This document shows, one piece after another, positions 30,901 through 41,345 of a stretch of 64,000 nucleotides of DNA. How positions within the stretch are numbered: the stretch's first letter is position 1; each line of letters starts with the position of its first letter. This DNA comes from Conchocele bisecta (Eukaryota > Mollusca > Bivalvia > Lucinida > Thyasiridae), in the NCBI GenBank assembly GCA_029237695.1, contig CM055266.1, positions 123,246,569-123,310,568 of the forward strand. Direction: 5' to 3'. The notes beneath the pieces were generated by a model, which was given only the letters and a program-made list of their open reading frames with translations, ran no database searches and was not told the origin of the DNA. The translations under genes and the position numbers were made by a program.

Positions 30901-31409
30901 TAGATGCCTATGGTCATATGCTTCTTACCTACCTCCTCATAGTGTGCTGGTGCCTTCCTCAACCACCATATTCCACTCTCGGTTGGCTAATATACTTCTA
31001 TACCCACCTTAAACTTCTCCTCAACCTTTTTCAGCTCGTCTAGCGGAATAGGCCCTGGCTCTCTCTTACCGAAATACTTAGCACTCATCTCTCTGGCTTG
31101 GGCGGTACACCTGTCAGGGTAAGCCCCGTCATGAATGGCCAGGCACCTGAATAGACACAGCTCATCGTTGTATTTGTCTAACGAGTACATACCTTTCTTA
31201 TTCCTCAACCAGTCTGGGAGAGGTCCACCAGCCGCGTGTTTGGAAGACAGCCCGAGATCTACTTCTCGTGTTCCCTGCACTAGTTTTATATAAACCTGCT
31301 CCCACCTCAAGAACGTCCATTTCGTGTTGGGCCTCTCGACTTTATCTATATCCATCCTCTTGTTCTCGTTATCTTTCGCCCATTTCTCTACTTCACCTAA
31401 GGAGTCCAT
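27920..31409 (-). pseudogene. protein-primed family B DNA polymerase, one stop and four frameshifts
   Basis: From ATG 31409 the gene runs about 1,160 codons. The N-terminal part ends at TAG 30987-30989, in frame with what follows. Further frame changes occur near 29680, at a homopolymer near 28955, near 28548 and near 28036. Recognisable parts, in order: a NDELCLFRCLA block, a Cys/His cluster (CKQRFTKASNVTRHGPKC), exonuclease I VYDFEAYL (about 30341), exonuclease II GFNCSRYD, polymerase motif A GYDANALYLS (about 29286), motif B KLVGNSCCGKM (about 28774) and motif C MDTDSM (28475). In motif B the residues NSCCGK replace the usual NSxYGK, an unusual Cys. The C-terminus (QSKLGLSAYYDKRRV) ends 68 bp from the integrase. 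It would copy the element from a protein primer. Confidence 0.8.
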
Positions 31410-32006
31410 CCACCTACTCCCCCCAAGATTCTTATTAAATATTATCGTCTTTGCGCGACCTCGGTGATCTTTTTCCTCAATGTGTTGTAGTTTGTAGGAC
31501 TATGAATATCTTAGGTGGAAGTTTATTGTCAGATGAGAAGTTAATTTCTCTACTATCCTATCAGGTATTTCCTTTTCTACGTGTTTCCTAAATGGGAACG
31601 TGAATGTGCGTCTACCCTGCTCGACTTTCTTCATCTCTTCGTCTCTAACCGCTAGAATAGCCTTGCTCCCGTCAGCCATCGCGTGTAGGAGGGCGGTTTT
31701 AAGTTTACGCTTTGGTTTAACTACGGCGGGGGAAGCCGGCAGGGCGGCCGTTCTCAGTCCAATTATACTCTCTACTTGTAGGCGTTTTCCTATTTGAGTG
31801 GTTAATTCTTGAGACCCCAAGACGGCATTTTTGAAGGCACCTCCGGAGTATGCCCTACCTACTCGACGTGTAAACGCCTCATTCTTTATAGCGTTTATCA
31901 GCTTATTTAACCCATGAACGCGCAGACGGTTGCTATAGACAATACCAAGAGATTTAGCCTCGGCTCTCAACGTTTCAATCTGAACCTGATTAATTGTGGT
32001 AGGCAT
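31410..32006 (-). CDS. SAP-like DNA-binding protein of the viral element, 168 aa or slightly longer
   Basis: The frame from ATG 32006 ends at 31500. The first 40 residues (IETLRAEAKSLGIVYSNRLR, then LNKLINAIKN) have the helix-extended-helix pattern of SAP-type DNA-binding domains; the remainder is basic and helical. A coherent continuation in another frame (PTNYNTLRKKITEVAQRR, stop at 31442-31444) suggests a slip near 31505. It is the gene before the polymerase, read in the same direction, with about 30 bp between that second stop and the polymerase start. It may bind the element's ends or assist replication (inference). Confidence 0.55.
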
Positions 32007-32351
32007 TTTTTTTATATCAGTATATTTTGGTATATATACTTTGGTATGATATAACCTATGAAATTTATCTGTTCAATTGGGTGTCACAATAACATAAGGT
32101 TGTAATAGTTGTCATATTTTCCGATAAATAATCGATAATACAACCTATAGAAATTTCTGTTCAATTGTGAGGTCAGGTAGAATCGTCTCAATGAGAGGAT
32201 TATATATGTCACTAAACTTGACCAGGCCGGGGGAATAAATATGGGCATGCATGGGACAGGTACATCTACTCACAGGATTTTCCACCGCTACAAATACTAA
32301 CCGCTAATAATGACTAATATTATTCTCTCATGAACGGGTGTTATCTTCATG
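32007..32351. other. right end of the viral element: AT-rich promoter-like DNA with a direct repeat
   Basis: Upstream of the SAP-like gene are TATATATACTTTGGTATGAT-type sequences. A block ATAACCTATGAAATTTATCTG..TTCAATTG at 32054-32085 is repeated imperfectly as ACAACCTATAGAAATTTCTG..TTCAATTG at 32139-32168. No inverted match to the left side was found. The exact element end is undetermined; a LINE tail begins at about 32352. Confidence 0.5.
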
Positions 32352-33500
32352 CACAATGACAATACAATACAATACAATACATTTTATTCACTCTTAGCCA
32401 CATGCGTGACACACGAGGTATACAACAAGTTACATAATACAACGATGGGTACAAATACAAAATGCATATGTATAAGGTCACTAGTCATTATAACCATAAA
32501 GCATTTCTTATAAAAATAGCTAAATTTCTTAATCGCTTTCCAGATTTTTTCTCAAATAGCTGAATTTTAAAGTATTTTGTCGTCTAAAATAAAATGGCTT
32601 GATATACCGTTTTCGAACTTCATCATAGAAGCGGCACTCGAAAAGGAAATTAAACTCGTCACCGAGAGCACCAGCGCCACATTTGTTGCAGACCCTGCTT
32701 GCTCTCGGCACACCTGTCCATCTACCAGTTTCGACCGCCAGTTACAAGTTCGAAATCTGATCAATGTTTTTCTTAACCTTTCCGTGAGATTAATTAAATA
32801 TGTTTCTAATCCAAGCTCTGTTTTAAATATTCTATACGTAATTCCACGTGAAGATGAATCGATGCTGGTGAGCCATGACTGAATAAACTGGTTCTGAAGC
32901 TGGGTCCTGGCGTAGTGGCTCAGCCAGATAGCATTAACATCGTTCTGGCTAAGCCATACGCCAGGAGCTCCAATTTCAGATAAAATAGACATAACATTCT
33001 GAATCCATCGGAAATAAGTCGCATTTGTTTCATGTTGTGTATATAATAACTTATACATAAGAAACAATAATTTACTCTGCTTCCCTGAAGCTAATTTTGC
33101 CCAAAGCGAAATAATTCTACATTTAATGTCAATAATAAGCGGAAATTTGCCGAGTTCTCCATAAACCATGAAATTTTGTGTGGATTTCTTTACCCCCAAA
33201 ACAGTTTTACAAAATGTCAAAAGAATTGTTTCTATAGCCGAAATGTTTTCAAATCCCCAGATTTCACAGGCATTGCAGAGAATTGGAGTGATACATTGAT
33301 CAAATAACTTAAGCTGACAGTCTACTGGAGTTGACAAGTTGTTAATATTTCTAAATAGGCCGAAAAGAGTTTTGGATGCTTGGTCAATCAAATGTTTCTT
33401 AGTCTTATGAAAAGTTCCGTTTTGTGAAAAAAACATTTCCCAAATATGTAAAGTGGTCTACAGTTTCAATTTTGTTATCGTTATATGTTTTTCATTTGCA
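32352..33500 (-). mobile_element. 5'-truncated non-LTR retrotransposon (LINE)
   Basis: Read on the minus strand, the insertion ends in AATAAAATG followed by (TATTG)n at 32352-32381, a LINE-type 3' tail. Upstream lies the C-terminal part of a reverse transcriptase ORF. It starts with DNKIETVDHFTYLGNVF near 33460, then continues after a slip in a T run with LFDQCITPILCNACEIWG, a thumb-like helical region, and a Cys-rich end (CNKCGAGALGDEFNFLFEC) in a shifted frame. There is no 5' part, no endonuclease and no catalytic FADD box, so it is dead on arrival. The layout suits the CR1/L2/Jockey group. Confidence 0.7.
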
Positions 33501-33633
33501 ATGATCATACTTTATAATCTGTCGAAAATGTTATTTGTTCAGGTGAAGCATTTAATTAGTATAAATAATTAAAGCCTCATTTGCATATGAAAATAGCATG
33601 ATACCTACTGAGTGGGCATGTACCTTTAAGCCA
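33490..33633. repeat. truncated right half of family E
   Basis: ATACTTTATAATCTGTCG ... CATTTGCATATGAAAATAGC ... TGAGTGGGCATGTACCTTTA matches the right half of the element at 34531-35034. Confidence 0.65.
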
Positions 33634-34530
33634 GACTAAGCAATTTCTACTAACGTGAGTGATAGCATAGCCATATTTATTGATGGTGTTTGACTAGTTA
33701 ATGCATGTATATTAGGATATACCCTTGTGAAAATAGCTCACAGCTCATGACCGTGTTACAATGGTTACAAACAACGTCCATATGGTAAGACCGTTTGTGC
33801 TATTGGTAGACTCAGTAAGTGTCACATGACACTTCACTTTACTTCACATTCACTCAGGTCACATGACATGACAACATGAGGTATACACCACAATATTAGG
33901 ACGGCACAATGGCGATACATGTAACAATCAAAATGGATTATGTAACAATTTACATGTGCAATTTCTATATTATAATGATAGATCACGCTCCAGATAAGGA
34001 ATTAGTAATTGAGTATTGTCACTCCATCATTGCTGAAGCAATTTGGATATTTCAAAATGTTAATTGGGTAAAATACAATTGCACCTCTGTTAACACATCA
34101 ACAGACAGCAATTATTGAATAGTTTGCTTCGAAATGAAAACATGTATTGGCATTTCATAAGAATTGTCTCCTAGGAGACAATTCGAATGAAATACCAAGA
34201 TGTGTTTTCACGAAAAATAAGAAAAAAACATGCTATATTTGTGGTCTGTTTATTGTTTTCTGCAGCATGATAAAGGTACCTCAAATTTTGTATTGGTTTT
34301 TGATACACACTTCTTCTGATGTCAATTGGGATTTTGGCAATTTTAATTGGACCTTTAAGCAAATATGCAGCTTATCTGGAGCTCTGATAGATTATTTAAC
34401 ACGATACCGATTACAATTGTTTGTTAGTGAGTACTGGAAGATGATTAAAAATCGCAAAGTGCTAAGTATAGAGCGGGCACTGTTCATTCGTACATTCAAG
34501 AGTAATGAAGTAGAATATATTTGTTTTTTA
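33634..34530. other. intergenic, no gene recognised
   Basis: Two open frames (33909-34118 and 34147-34611) have no recognisable features; the second runs into a repeat. A perfect 24-bp palindrome centred on CCTAGG (about 34162-34186, arms GAATTGTCTCCT) is present. Confidence 0.4.
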
Positions 34531-35034
34531 TTAAAGGTACATGCCCACTCAGTAGGCAAAAACTGTTCTTTATATCAGAGACATCATCTGATACATTTTC
34601 TGGCAAAATAAACATTCATTCACCATTTCCCTTGATTTGCAGTATTATACATTTTATATCAGACGTAAATTTGCACACTGCTACCAGAGGCGTTTTCTGC
34701 GTTTCTTTAAAATGTTAACGGACGTTACTATTTATTTTGTATTTATTTTGTGATGTGTAATGATTATACTTTATAATCTGTCGAGAATACTATTTATTTA
34801 GGTGACGCATTTAATTTGAATAAATAATTAAAAACTTCCATGCCTCATTTGCATATGAAAGTAGCGTGATACCACCGCGCGTCACTATCAGTAAAATAAA
34901 TATTACTAACTTATTATATCTGTATAGCGGGTACTGGTACTTTTTAGAACTGCTGGAATAGTGACACAATTATACACTTATTTAAATTCCTATAAAGAAT
35001 ATGTTGTGCCTTCTGAGTGGGCATGTACCTTCAA
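34531..35034. repeat. non-autonomous element family E, copy 2 (504 bp)
   Basis: Termini TTAAAGGTACATGCCCACTC and GAGTGGGCATGTACCTTCAA. The interior shares the AAAAACTGTTCTTTATA, TTAGAACTGCTGGAATAGTG and CCGCGCGTCACTA blocks with the 14473 copy. Confidence 0.75.
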
Positions 35035-35300
35035 AGTCTCATCAATGTACATACATAATCACAATACATTTACAAGTGCATTACAATTGGACATTGTCTT
35101 TTCGTCAAACCCTCGGCAATAGCCTAAAACGAACGCGGAGTAGGTTCTACCTCTCGTCGTGATAAAAATGTATACCGAATTTGGTTACAATACGTCAAGT
35201 AGACTCTAGTTATTCCGTGGACGTGCCGGCCCGCCTACCACTCGCCCACCCGTACAAGGTGAATACATAAACACGTTTTTTCGGCGCCCATCGTGGAACC
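35035..35300. other. left flank of the 5-kb transposon
   Basis: No gene or repeat identified before the TIR zone. Confidence 0.4.
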
Positions 35301-35338
35301 ATTACACTAGTATAGAGGTGTTGATTAGTAATCGCGGG

Positions 35339-35455
35339 GCGGCACTACTGAAATATCCATAACAATTGTGCAAAATGTGATAAAAGCACCAAATTTTGTA
35401 CAAGTATTGATAAATATATACCATAGCTATTGGGCCATCGCAAATTTGACCTGTA
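35339..35455. repeat. left terminal inverted repeat of the 5-kb transposon
   Basis: GCGGCACTACTGAAATATCC, then CATAACAATTGTGCAAAATG and GGGCCATCGCAAATTTGACC. It carries a roughly 10-bp insertion after GCGGCAC compared with the right copy. Confidence 0.8.
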
Positions 35456-35461
35456 ACAAAA

Positions 35462-38400
35462 ATGGCCGCCATTTTTCAAAATGGCCCCCGTGTAATATCA
35501 ATATTTGTCATAAAAGCATCATCTTCCTCTTCACACCCCATTAACACTAACTGGAAGCTATGTGTTATCTGTCAAGAGGACAAACCAGAGACACTAACAT
35601 GCCCTTCAAAATCCACAAAAAAAGACTCGGGTAGGGGGTACAGATCACTGGCGGAGAATTTGATTAGATTTAATGAACTACGACAACTTCCGCAGACATT
35701 TGAACTTGACAGTATACATGAAGTTTACGGCATAGAAGCATCAATGGTTGCAAAACAATGCACAGTATGATCAAAATTGTAGACTGACGTATAACAACAC
35801 AAAATTAGAAAGGGCTGAAAAACGGACTCTCAATGCAAGTGAAATCGACGACACAGTACCTATAATAAAAAGCACTCGGTCACATTCAGGTAGTGTAAAA
35901 ACGGAGGCTACAGAGACAGATATCTGTTTCTTCTGTGACAAAACTGGTGGAACAGACGGTCTCCATGACGCAGCTACGTTTCGGATTGACAGCCATATAC
36001 GAGCATGTGCAGTTATTCTTGAAGACGCAGAACTTCTTAGTTGACTTAGTGCCGGTGACATGGTTGCCATGGACGCCAAATACCATAGTAAGTGTCTAGT
36101 GGGCCTGTACAATCGCACCAGAAAGGCTAAACACGAAGGGCATACAGGGATATATCTGGAACAGGAAGTTTCCGGAATTATTTTTGTCGAATTAGTTCTT
36201 TATATCGAAGAAACTAGACTAGACGAAGACACAGCACAAGTGTTCAAACTATCTCATCTATCACAACTCTACCAGTCTAGAATTGAACAGCTGGGCGTGA
36301 TTGAGGATACATTCTACACTACTCAAACAGAGACTGCTGGACCCGTTTCCTGATATGCGAGCGCATAGCAAATGGAGAGACGTGTTACTGGTATTTGAAG
36401 AAGACGTCTGTGCTGCTCTCGCCAAAGCATGTGAACTAGATAGTGATACCGATGCAGTTCATCTTGCACGTGCTGCACAGATTGTGCGTCGACAGCTGTT
36501 TGGAGAAGCCAAACCATTCAATGGATTCTCTGGAAGAAGTCAAGAACAATCAGTTCCACAACTGCTGCTTGCATTAGTCAACATGATTATGGAGGTTCCC
36601 AGCATCAAGGACCATATGGCAAAGTCAACCCCTGCATCACTTACCATCGCTAAACTACTGAAGTTCAATAGTATCAAGCACGTGCGGACACGTGCCACCC
36701 AATCACCTGTAATAATCAGACACAGTATGGCACATGAAACACCTGTGTCAATGTACGTTGGCATGTTGTTTCATGCTCACACAGGGAATTGATAGACAAG
36801 CTATCACATTTGGGCATAAGTATAAGCTATGACCGTGTTCTCCGCATTTCAGCTCATTTGGGAACAATCGTTTGTAAACAGTTTCACAGAGAGTAATTGG
36901 TCTGCCCTCCAAAGATGCGTGGAAAAGTATTCACAACTGCTGCTGTAGATAATATCGACCACAACCCGACTGCCACCACATCAAAGGATTTATTTCATGG
37001 TACTGCTATATCCCTCACTCAGCACCCATCCGTGGCTGATGAAGGCATTGGTCGAGGCCTAGTTGGAGAAACAGAGAATGCAGGCTCTAAGACACTCGAA
37101 AACTTGCCACACTACTACAATGATGTATCCCCTGTTACCAGCAATGTTAAGAACTCAAATGTTCCCGTTACTACAGTACAATCACTGACCAGAGAAAACT
37201 TCAGTCATCAGACTAAGGAGGAATACATGTGGCTTGAAAATGCGAAATAGAGCATGGAAGACAAAACTGAAACACCATACAATATATATTGGGCTGCATT
37301 CCATGCAGACAGGCAGCCACAAGTAGATCGCGTCATCTGCCCAACAGCATTGCTTCCGTTATTCCTGAAAAGCACCCACACAGCCGCCATGATTCGCCAC
37401 TCAATTGATGTTGTAATGAACGCTATACGCCATCTTAATCCAGGGCAGATACCGGTAATGCCATTTGACCAGCCATTGTTTGCATTAGCCAAACAGATTC
37501 AGTGGACCTGGCCTGAAAATACGGAGAAGATAAGTTGATTGTCATGTTTGGTTGACTCCACATAGAAATGGCTGCCTTGAAGACACTTGGGGACTGGCTC
37601 AAATGTAATGGCTGGGTGCAAGCACTTGTCCAAGCTGGGATTACAACACCAGGAACCGCCGACTCCTTTCTACGAGTAGCCCATGTCGCACACGAGCAAA
37701 ACAATGATAGTATGAAAGGAGACGGTGGCGCAGTAGGCCTTACTGATAACCCCAGTGCTCTGCGGCGTTGGATGGTTGCTGGACCTGATGTTGCTCGAGC
37801 GATCGAAGAATTTGAAGATGGACAACATAACACTGGGAGCAAAGTAGACACACGTCATCATGACCAGACAAAAAGTGTGCAGTCTGCATTCGCCAAAGAT
37901 GTCCTTTCTCTTGCCACTGTGGTTGAAGGGCTGCATTTACCAAAGAATGTCTAGTGGAAAGAACCAAACCAATTTAAGACACAATTCGCCGAAATAAGTT
38001 GAGCATCTTCAGTTCTTCTTCGTCAAGACGTGTAAGTAAAGGGAAGCAGTAGATGGCCTCTCTGCAACTTTTCTCGCCAATGTACATTGGGTGCCAGACC
38101 AGGGATGGCAATCTCTATGAGTTCTTCTGTCATGAGAATCAGGCATGCCATCCAGCTCTTTCTGATGAAGGAAAAATTCGCATTGGTACGAAGAGTGATC
38201 TTCTCGAATGCTTGGATGACATTGCCAATGCTACAGCACTAGCTCCTGTCACAACCAGTGTTGTTCTTGATGGATCAGTCATCGTCCAACTGCTGAGGCC
38301 AGCCACTTCTAAGAAATTCAACGAATACGCCGAGCAGATATTCATCCCGTATATATCTACAAAGTTTGAAACTGCATCACGTGTGGACCTATGTGGGACA

Positions 38401-39526
38401 CGTACATCACTGATTCGTTGAAAGGCAGTACACGGGCAAAGCGTGGAAAGGGAGTAAGATGACGTGTGGTAGCTGCTGCTGCCATACCAGTAAACTGGCA
38501 AAGTATTTTGCGAGAGGACAGCAACAAGACGTAATTATTCAGATTCCTATCCGATGCTTTACTTAAGTTGTTTAACTTGTTGGACAAGCAAATCGTTATC
38601 ACTGATGGAGAGGCCGTCTAATGTATGCCACCACTCTCGGATCCAGCGTTACTCACCCCATGCAATCAAGAAGAAGCTGACAGTCGTATGTTGTTACATG
38701 CATCTCATGCAGTTCAACATGGCCATCATAAGATAATGATACGGACCGTTGATACAGACGTTCTGGTGTTAGCCATTTCAGTAGTACAAACGCTGCAACC
38801 AGACGATGAATTGTGGCTAGCATTCGGAACAGGCAAGCATTTAGGTATCTGGAAGCCCACAAATTTGCAGCTGGCCTTGGAGCAGAACGGGCAGAGGCAC
38901 TGCCCATGTTCCATGCTCTGACTGGGTGCGACACCGTGTCGTGTTTCGCAGGGCACGGCAAGAAAAGTGCATGGGCTGTATGGACTGTTCTGCCAGAACT
39001 CACAGACGTACTGTTGAAGTTATCATCTGCCCCAGGTGATATACCAGTTGATGTCATGCAAACCATCGAACGATTTGTTATATTGATGTATGACAGAACC
39101 AGTACAACCACCGACATTGACAAGGCACGAAAAAAACTATTTGCAAAGAAAAACAATGTGAATCTGATTCCACCAACAAAAGCATCTCTGGGGGAACATG
39201 TCAAAAGGGCAACCTACCAAGGAGGACACGTATGGGGTCAGTGTCTGCTCCCGGCACCAGAATTACCACCACCGACCGACTGGGGCTGGTCCAAGAATGA
39301 CAATGGCATGTATGAGCCACATTGGACACGTCTACCTGAAGCCGCCAATTCCTGCTACGAGCTAGTGTCATGTAAGCGCAAGAAGGATTGTGTGAAACGG
39401 TGCAAGTGCAAAAAGCTGAACTTGAAGGCTCTGCATTACGCATGTGTGAAGGAGAGTGCAGGCATGACTGATGTTATCAACAATGACGATATTAACAGTT
39501 TGAACATTGTTGATAGTACACTGTGA
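35462..39526 (+). pseudogene. putative transposase of the 5-kb element, broken into about ten frames
   Basis: Successive plus-strand frames (35462-35770, 35748-36044, 36060-36792, 36897-37538, 37568-37954, 38053-38421, 38625-38921, 38813-39526) read as one protein of about 1,300 residues with stops and frameshifts. Features in order: a Cys cluster CVICQEDKPETLTC; a second zinc-like unit CFFCDKTGGTDGLHDAATF with H and DAKYHSKCLVGLYNR downstream; a helical middle; EEADSRMLLHASHA followed by TVDTDVLVLAIS, an acidic pattern like PIN/XPG nucleases; HALTGCDTVSCFAGHGKK; and a Cys-rich tail CKRKKDCVKRCKCKK. Proteins with these blocks are, in my recollection, abundant unnamed proteins in molluscs and cnidarians. 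Flanking TIRs indicate that it is a transposase-type gene and not a host gene. Confidence 0.6.
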
Positions 39527-40211
39527 TGTAGTTTAAGATAGATGTGCACTTTTGGGAACCCCATGTAAATTATAACAACAAACTAGCTCAAAAGTCAAAA
39601 GTTACTCTCACAAAAACTTCATATCTACACGTTTAGCATCTACTTGTCATTATAATGCTGGCAATATAACCACACGCAGAGACTAAAATGTGGACATGAA
39701 TTATATGTGTGAGTGACTACAGGATTTTTAGCTAGATTGGAAGATTTCCATTTAATGTACATGGGGTTCCCATGAGGGAACATCTACCTTAAGGAGAAAA
39801 GTTATGACTGTTTTCACTGGGCTGTACCGATTGACTGATGACCGTTGACTCACAAAATGGGACTACATTAACAATTTATGTAAATATTAATGTATGCAGA
39901 TAGCCCATTTTTCTTCAGTTGGTGAAACAATAGTGATTAAAAATCATAATCGTGTACATACTGGTAAATTGTCAAACTCAATGACGGGTGGTCTACGTTT
40001 GCCTCAATACAAATATATTTTTTTGCTAATACATTTTGTATTATTCATTGAAGCAGCATGATTATTCCAATATAATTGTGCCAACTACAACATACAACAT
40101 ACAAGTGTCTGAATACCTAGAATGCAAGTTATCCGCAACCGGGACCTTCCTATGGCATATACCTATATCACAAACAAACATTCATTGATAAAAACAAGTG
40201 TTTATGGTCGC
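39527..40211. other. 3' untranslated part of the 5-kb transposon
   Basis: AT-rich, no coding frame. It contains two similar pieces, GGGAACCCCATGTAAATTAT at about 39555 and TACATGGGGTTCCC at about 39758, which are inverted with respect to each other. Confidence 0.5.
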
Positions 40212-40340
40212 CATTGGTACCAAGGTCAAAATTATTGATGGCCCAATAGCCAAATCTTTTTGGTATGTATTAATCTACATCTGTAGCAAATTTGGTGCTT
40301 TTATCACATTTTGCACAATTGTTATGGTGTGCCGCTTCAC
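40212..40340. repeat. right terminal inverted repeat of the 5-kb transposon
   Basis: Inverse of the left copy: GGTCAAAATTATTGATGGCC, GCACAATTGTTATG, GTGCCGC. It is followed directly by TTTAGTGAAACGG, the terminus of hairpin MITE family P. Confidence 0.8.
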
Positions 40341-40592
40341 TATACCAAGTTTAGTGAAACGGTCCCCAGGTTCGGCCTAATATAGCTAGCCACTATCGAC
40401 ATGACTAGATTGAATAATGTTAAAATGGAGAAATAGAGTGATATGCATTGGATAGATCATTGAATTCACTATAATTATTATTGTATGAGTGTATATCTTA
40501 TATAGTTTGATAGCATAGACATGGTTATGTTGACTGGATGACATTCCATTTACGTTCACGTATTGCATTTTTAGTTTTGTTTAACGCTATTT

Positions 40593-41035
40593 CAAGGTGC
40601 ATGGTCACGTGGTTACCACAACATCAACAATGTCTGAATGTGTTGAAAGCGCGCCCACTCCAAAGTAAATATTATTTGATCGTTTCCTTAATATGCAACA
40701 TATTTTGTTGAAATATGGCGCAGCAAACGCGTATTGATGACCTGCATTTACTGGTCTCGGGACATTGGCATACACCTATGTCGTTTTTGCGATGAACCGA
40801 TTTCCGTGTCAGTATACTGTCAATACTGACATGGAAATCGATTCTTCGCAAAAACGACAGACGTTTGGGACAAAGTACCAAGACCACCAAAATGCAGCTT
40901 AACAAGACATGTTTGATGCGCCATATTTCATTACAGTCCGTTACATAATATTAAGGACAATATAACAGAATACGATCTTTAAATCGGAGGAAGTTTCGGA
41001 GTGTTGGTGTTGTAACCAAATGATCATGCACCTTG
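40593..41035. repeat. 443-bp MITE family Q, copy 2
   Basis: Ends CAAGGTGCATGGTCACGTGG and AAATGATCATGCACCTTG, with an inner hairpin around TGTCAATACTGACATGGAAA. Partner of 9615-10063. Confidence 0.75.
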
Positions 41036-41149
41036 TATTTGTCTTAAAATTTCTCTTTCGTTTTAAGTAATCAATGAATCATTCATATCCTGGCTCTTTA
41101 TCCGCGAATTTGTATTTACAAAGGTAGTCTTTTGTGAAATAATTCATAC

Positions 41150-41345
41150 ACTATCACCTGTCCTAATCTTGCCAATATTTATCAATTGCTTTTTTTTTCA
41201 AACTACTTGAATATTGTGCTTGGAATTAAGCAGCTTGATTGGCTGAGCATGAGCTGTGCCTATTAAACTGCTTTCTTACGAACGGACAGTGCCTATAGAT
41301 GCTTAGAAACGTTTAAATCGGGGCAAGATTAACGCAGTCGGACGT
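41150..41345. repeat. dispersed element related to 7.53 and 12.52 kb
   Basis: CTATCACCTGTCCTAATCTTGC at the left and GGGGCAAGATTAACGCAGTC at the right are inverted partners. The inner part has GCAGCTTGATTGGCTGAGCA. Confidence 0.65.

Larger units (their letters stand above)
17147..32340. mobile_element. endogenous Polinton/Maverick-like (adintovirus-like) element, decayed
   Basis: About 15 kb of closely packed genes on both strands, visibly GC-richer than the flanks. It carries a family B DNA polymerase, an rve integrase, an A32-like packaging ATPase and a putative double-jelly-roll capsid gene, the combination that defines Polintons and adintoviruses (family knowledge). Terminal inverted repeats and a 6-bp target duplication, expected for Polintons, were not found; the right end abuts a LINE insertion. 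I see no gene with an adenain-type protease motif. In-frame stops and frameshifts affect most core genes, so this is an old copy rather than a functional virus. The limits given are approximate. Confidence 0.8.
35300..40365 (+). mobile_element. about 5-kb DNA transposon with long TIRs, possibly Academ-related
   Basis: The inner TIR is unmistakable: CATAACAATTGTGCAAAATG at 35358 and, inverted, ending at about 40327. Similarity extends for about 110 bp (GATAAAAGCACCAAATTT; GCTATTGGGCCATC). Weaker similarity continues outward through GCGGCAC to CACTA..GTATAG on both sides, so the ends are probably near 35300 and 40365; no clean target duplication is found. One long broken ORF fills the interior in the plus direction. 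A PIN/XPG-like acidic motif plus Cys-rich ends recall Academ transposons, which combine an XPG-type nuclease and a Cys-rich finger (family knowledge). The assignment is tentative. Confidence 0.7.

Noticed and set aside
31410..31499. Possible extended N-terminus of the DNA polymerase upstream of 31409
   Set aside because: The sequence reads better as the frameshifted tail of the SAP-like gene, which stops at 31442-31444, and the polymerase has a proper ATG at 31409.
17060..32340. Long terminal inverted repeats of the viral element
   Set aside because: I compared the left 200 bp with the inverted right 330 bp by eye and found no convincing match; reported as undetermined rather than claimed.
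34147..34611. 154-codon open frame as a host gene
   Set aside because: Its 5' part starts in a palindrome and its 3' part runs into a family E MITE; there are no recognisable domains or splice context.
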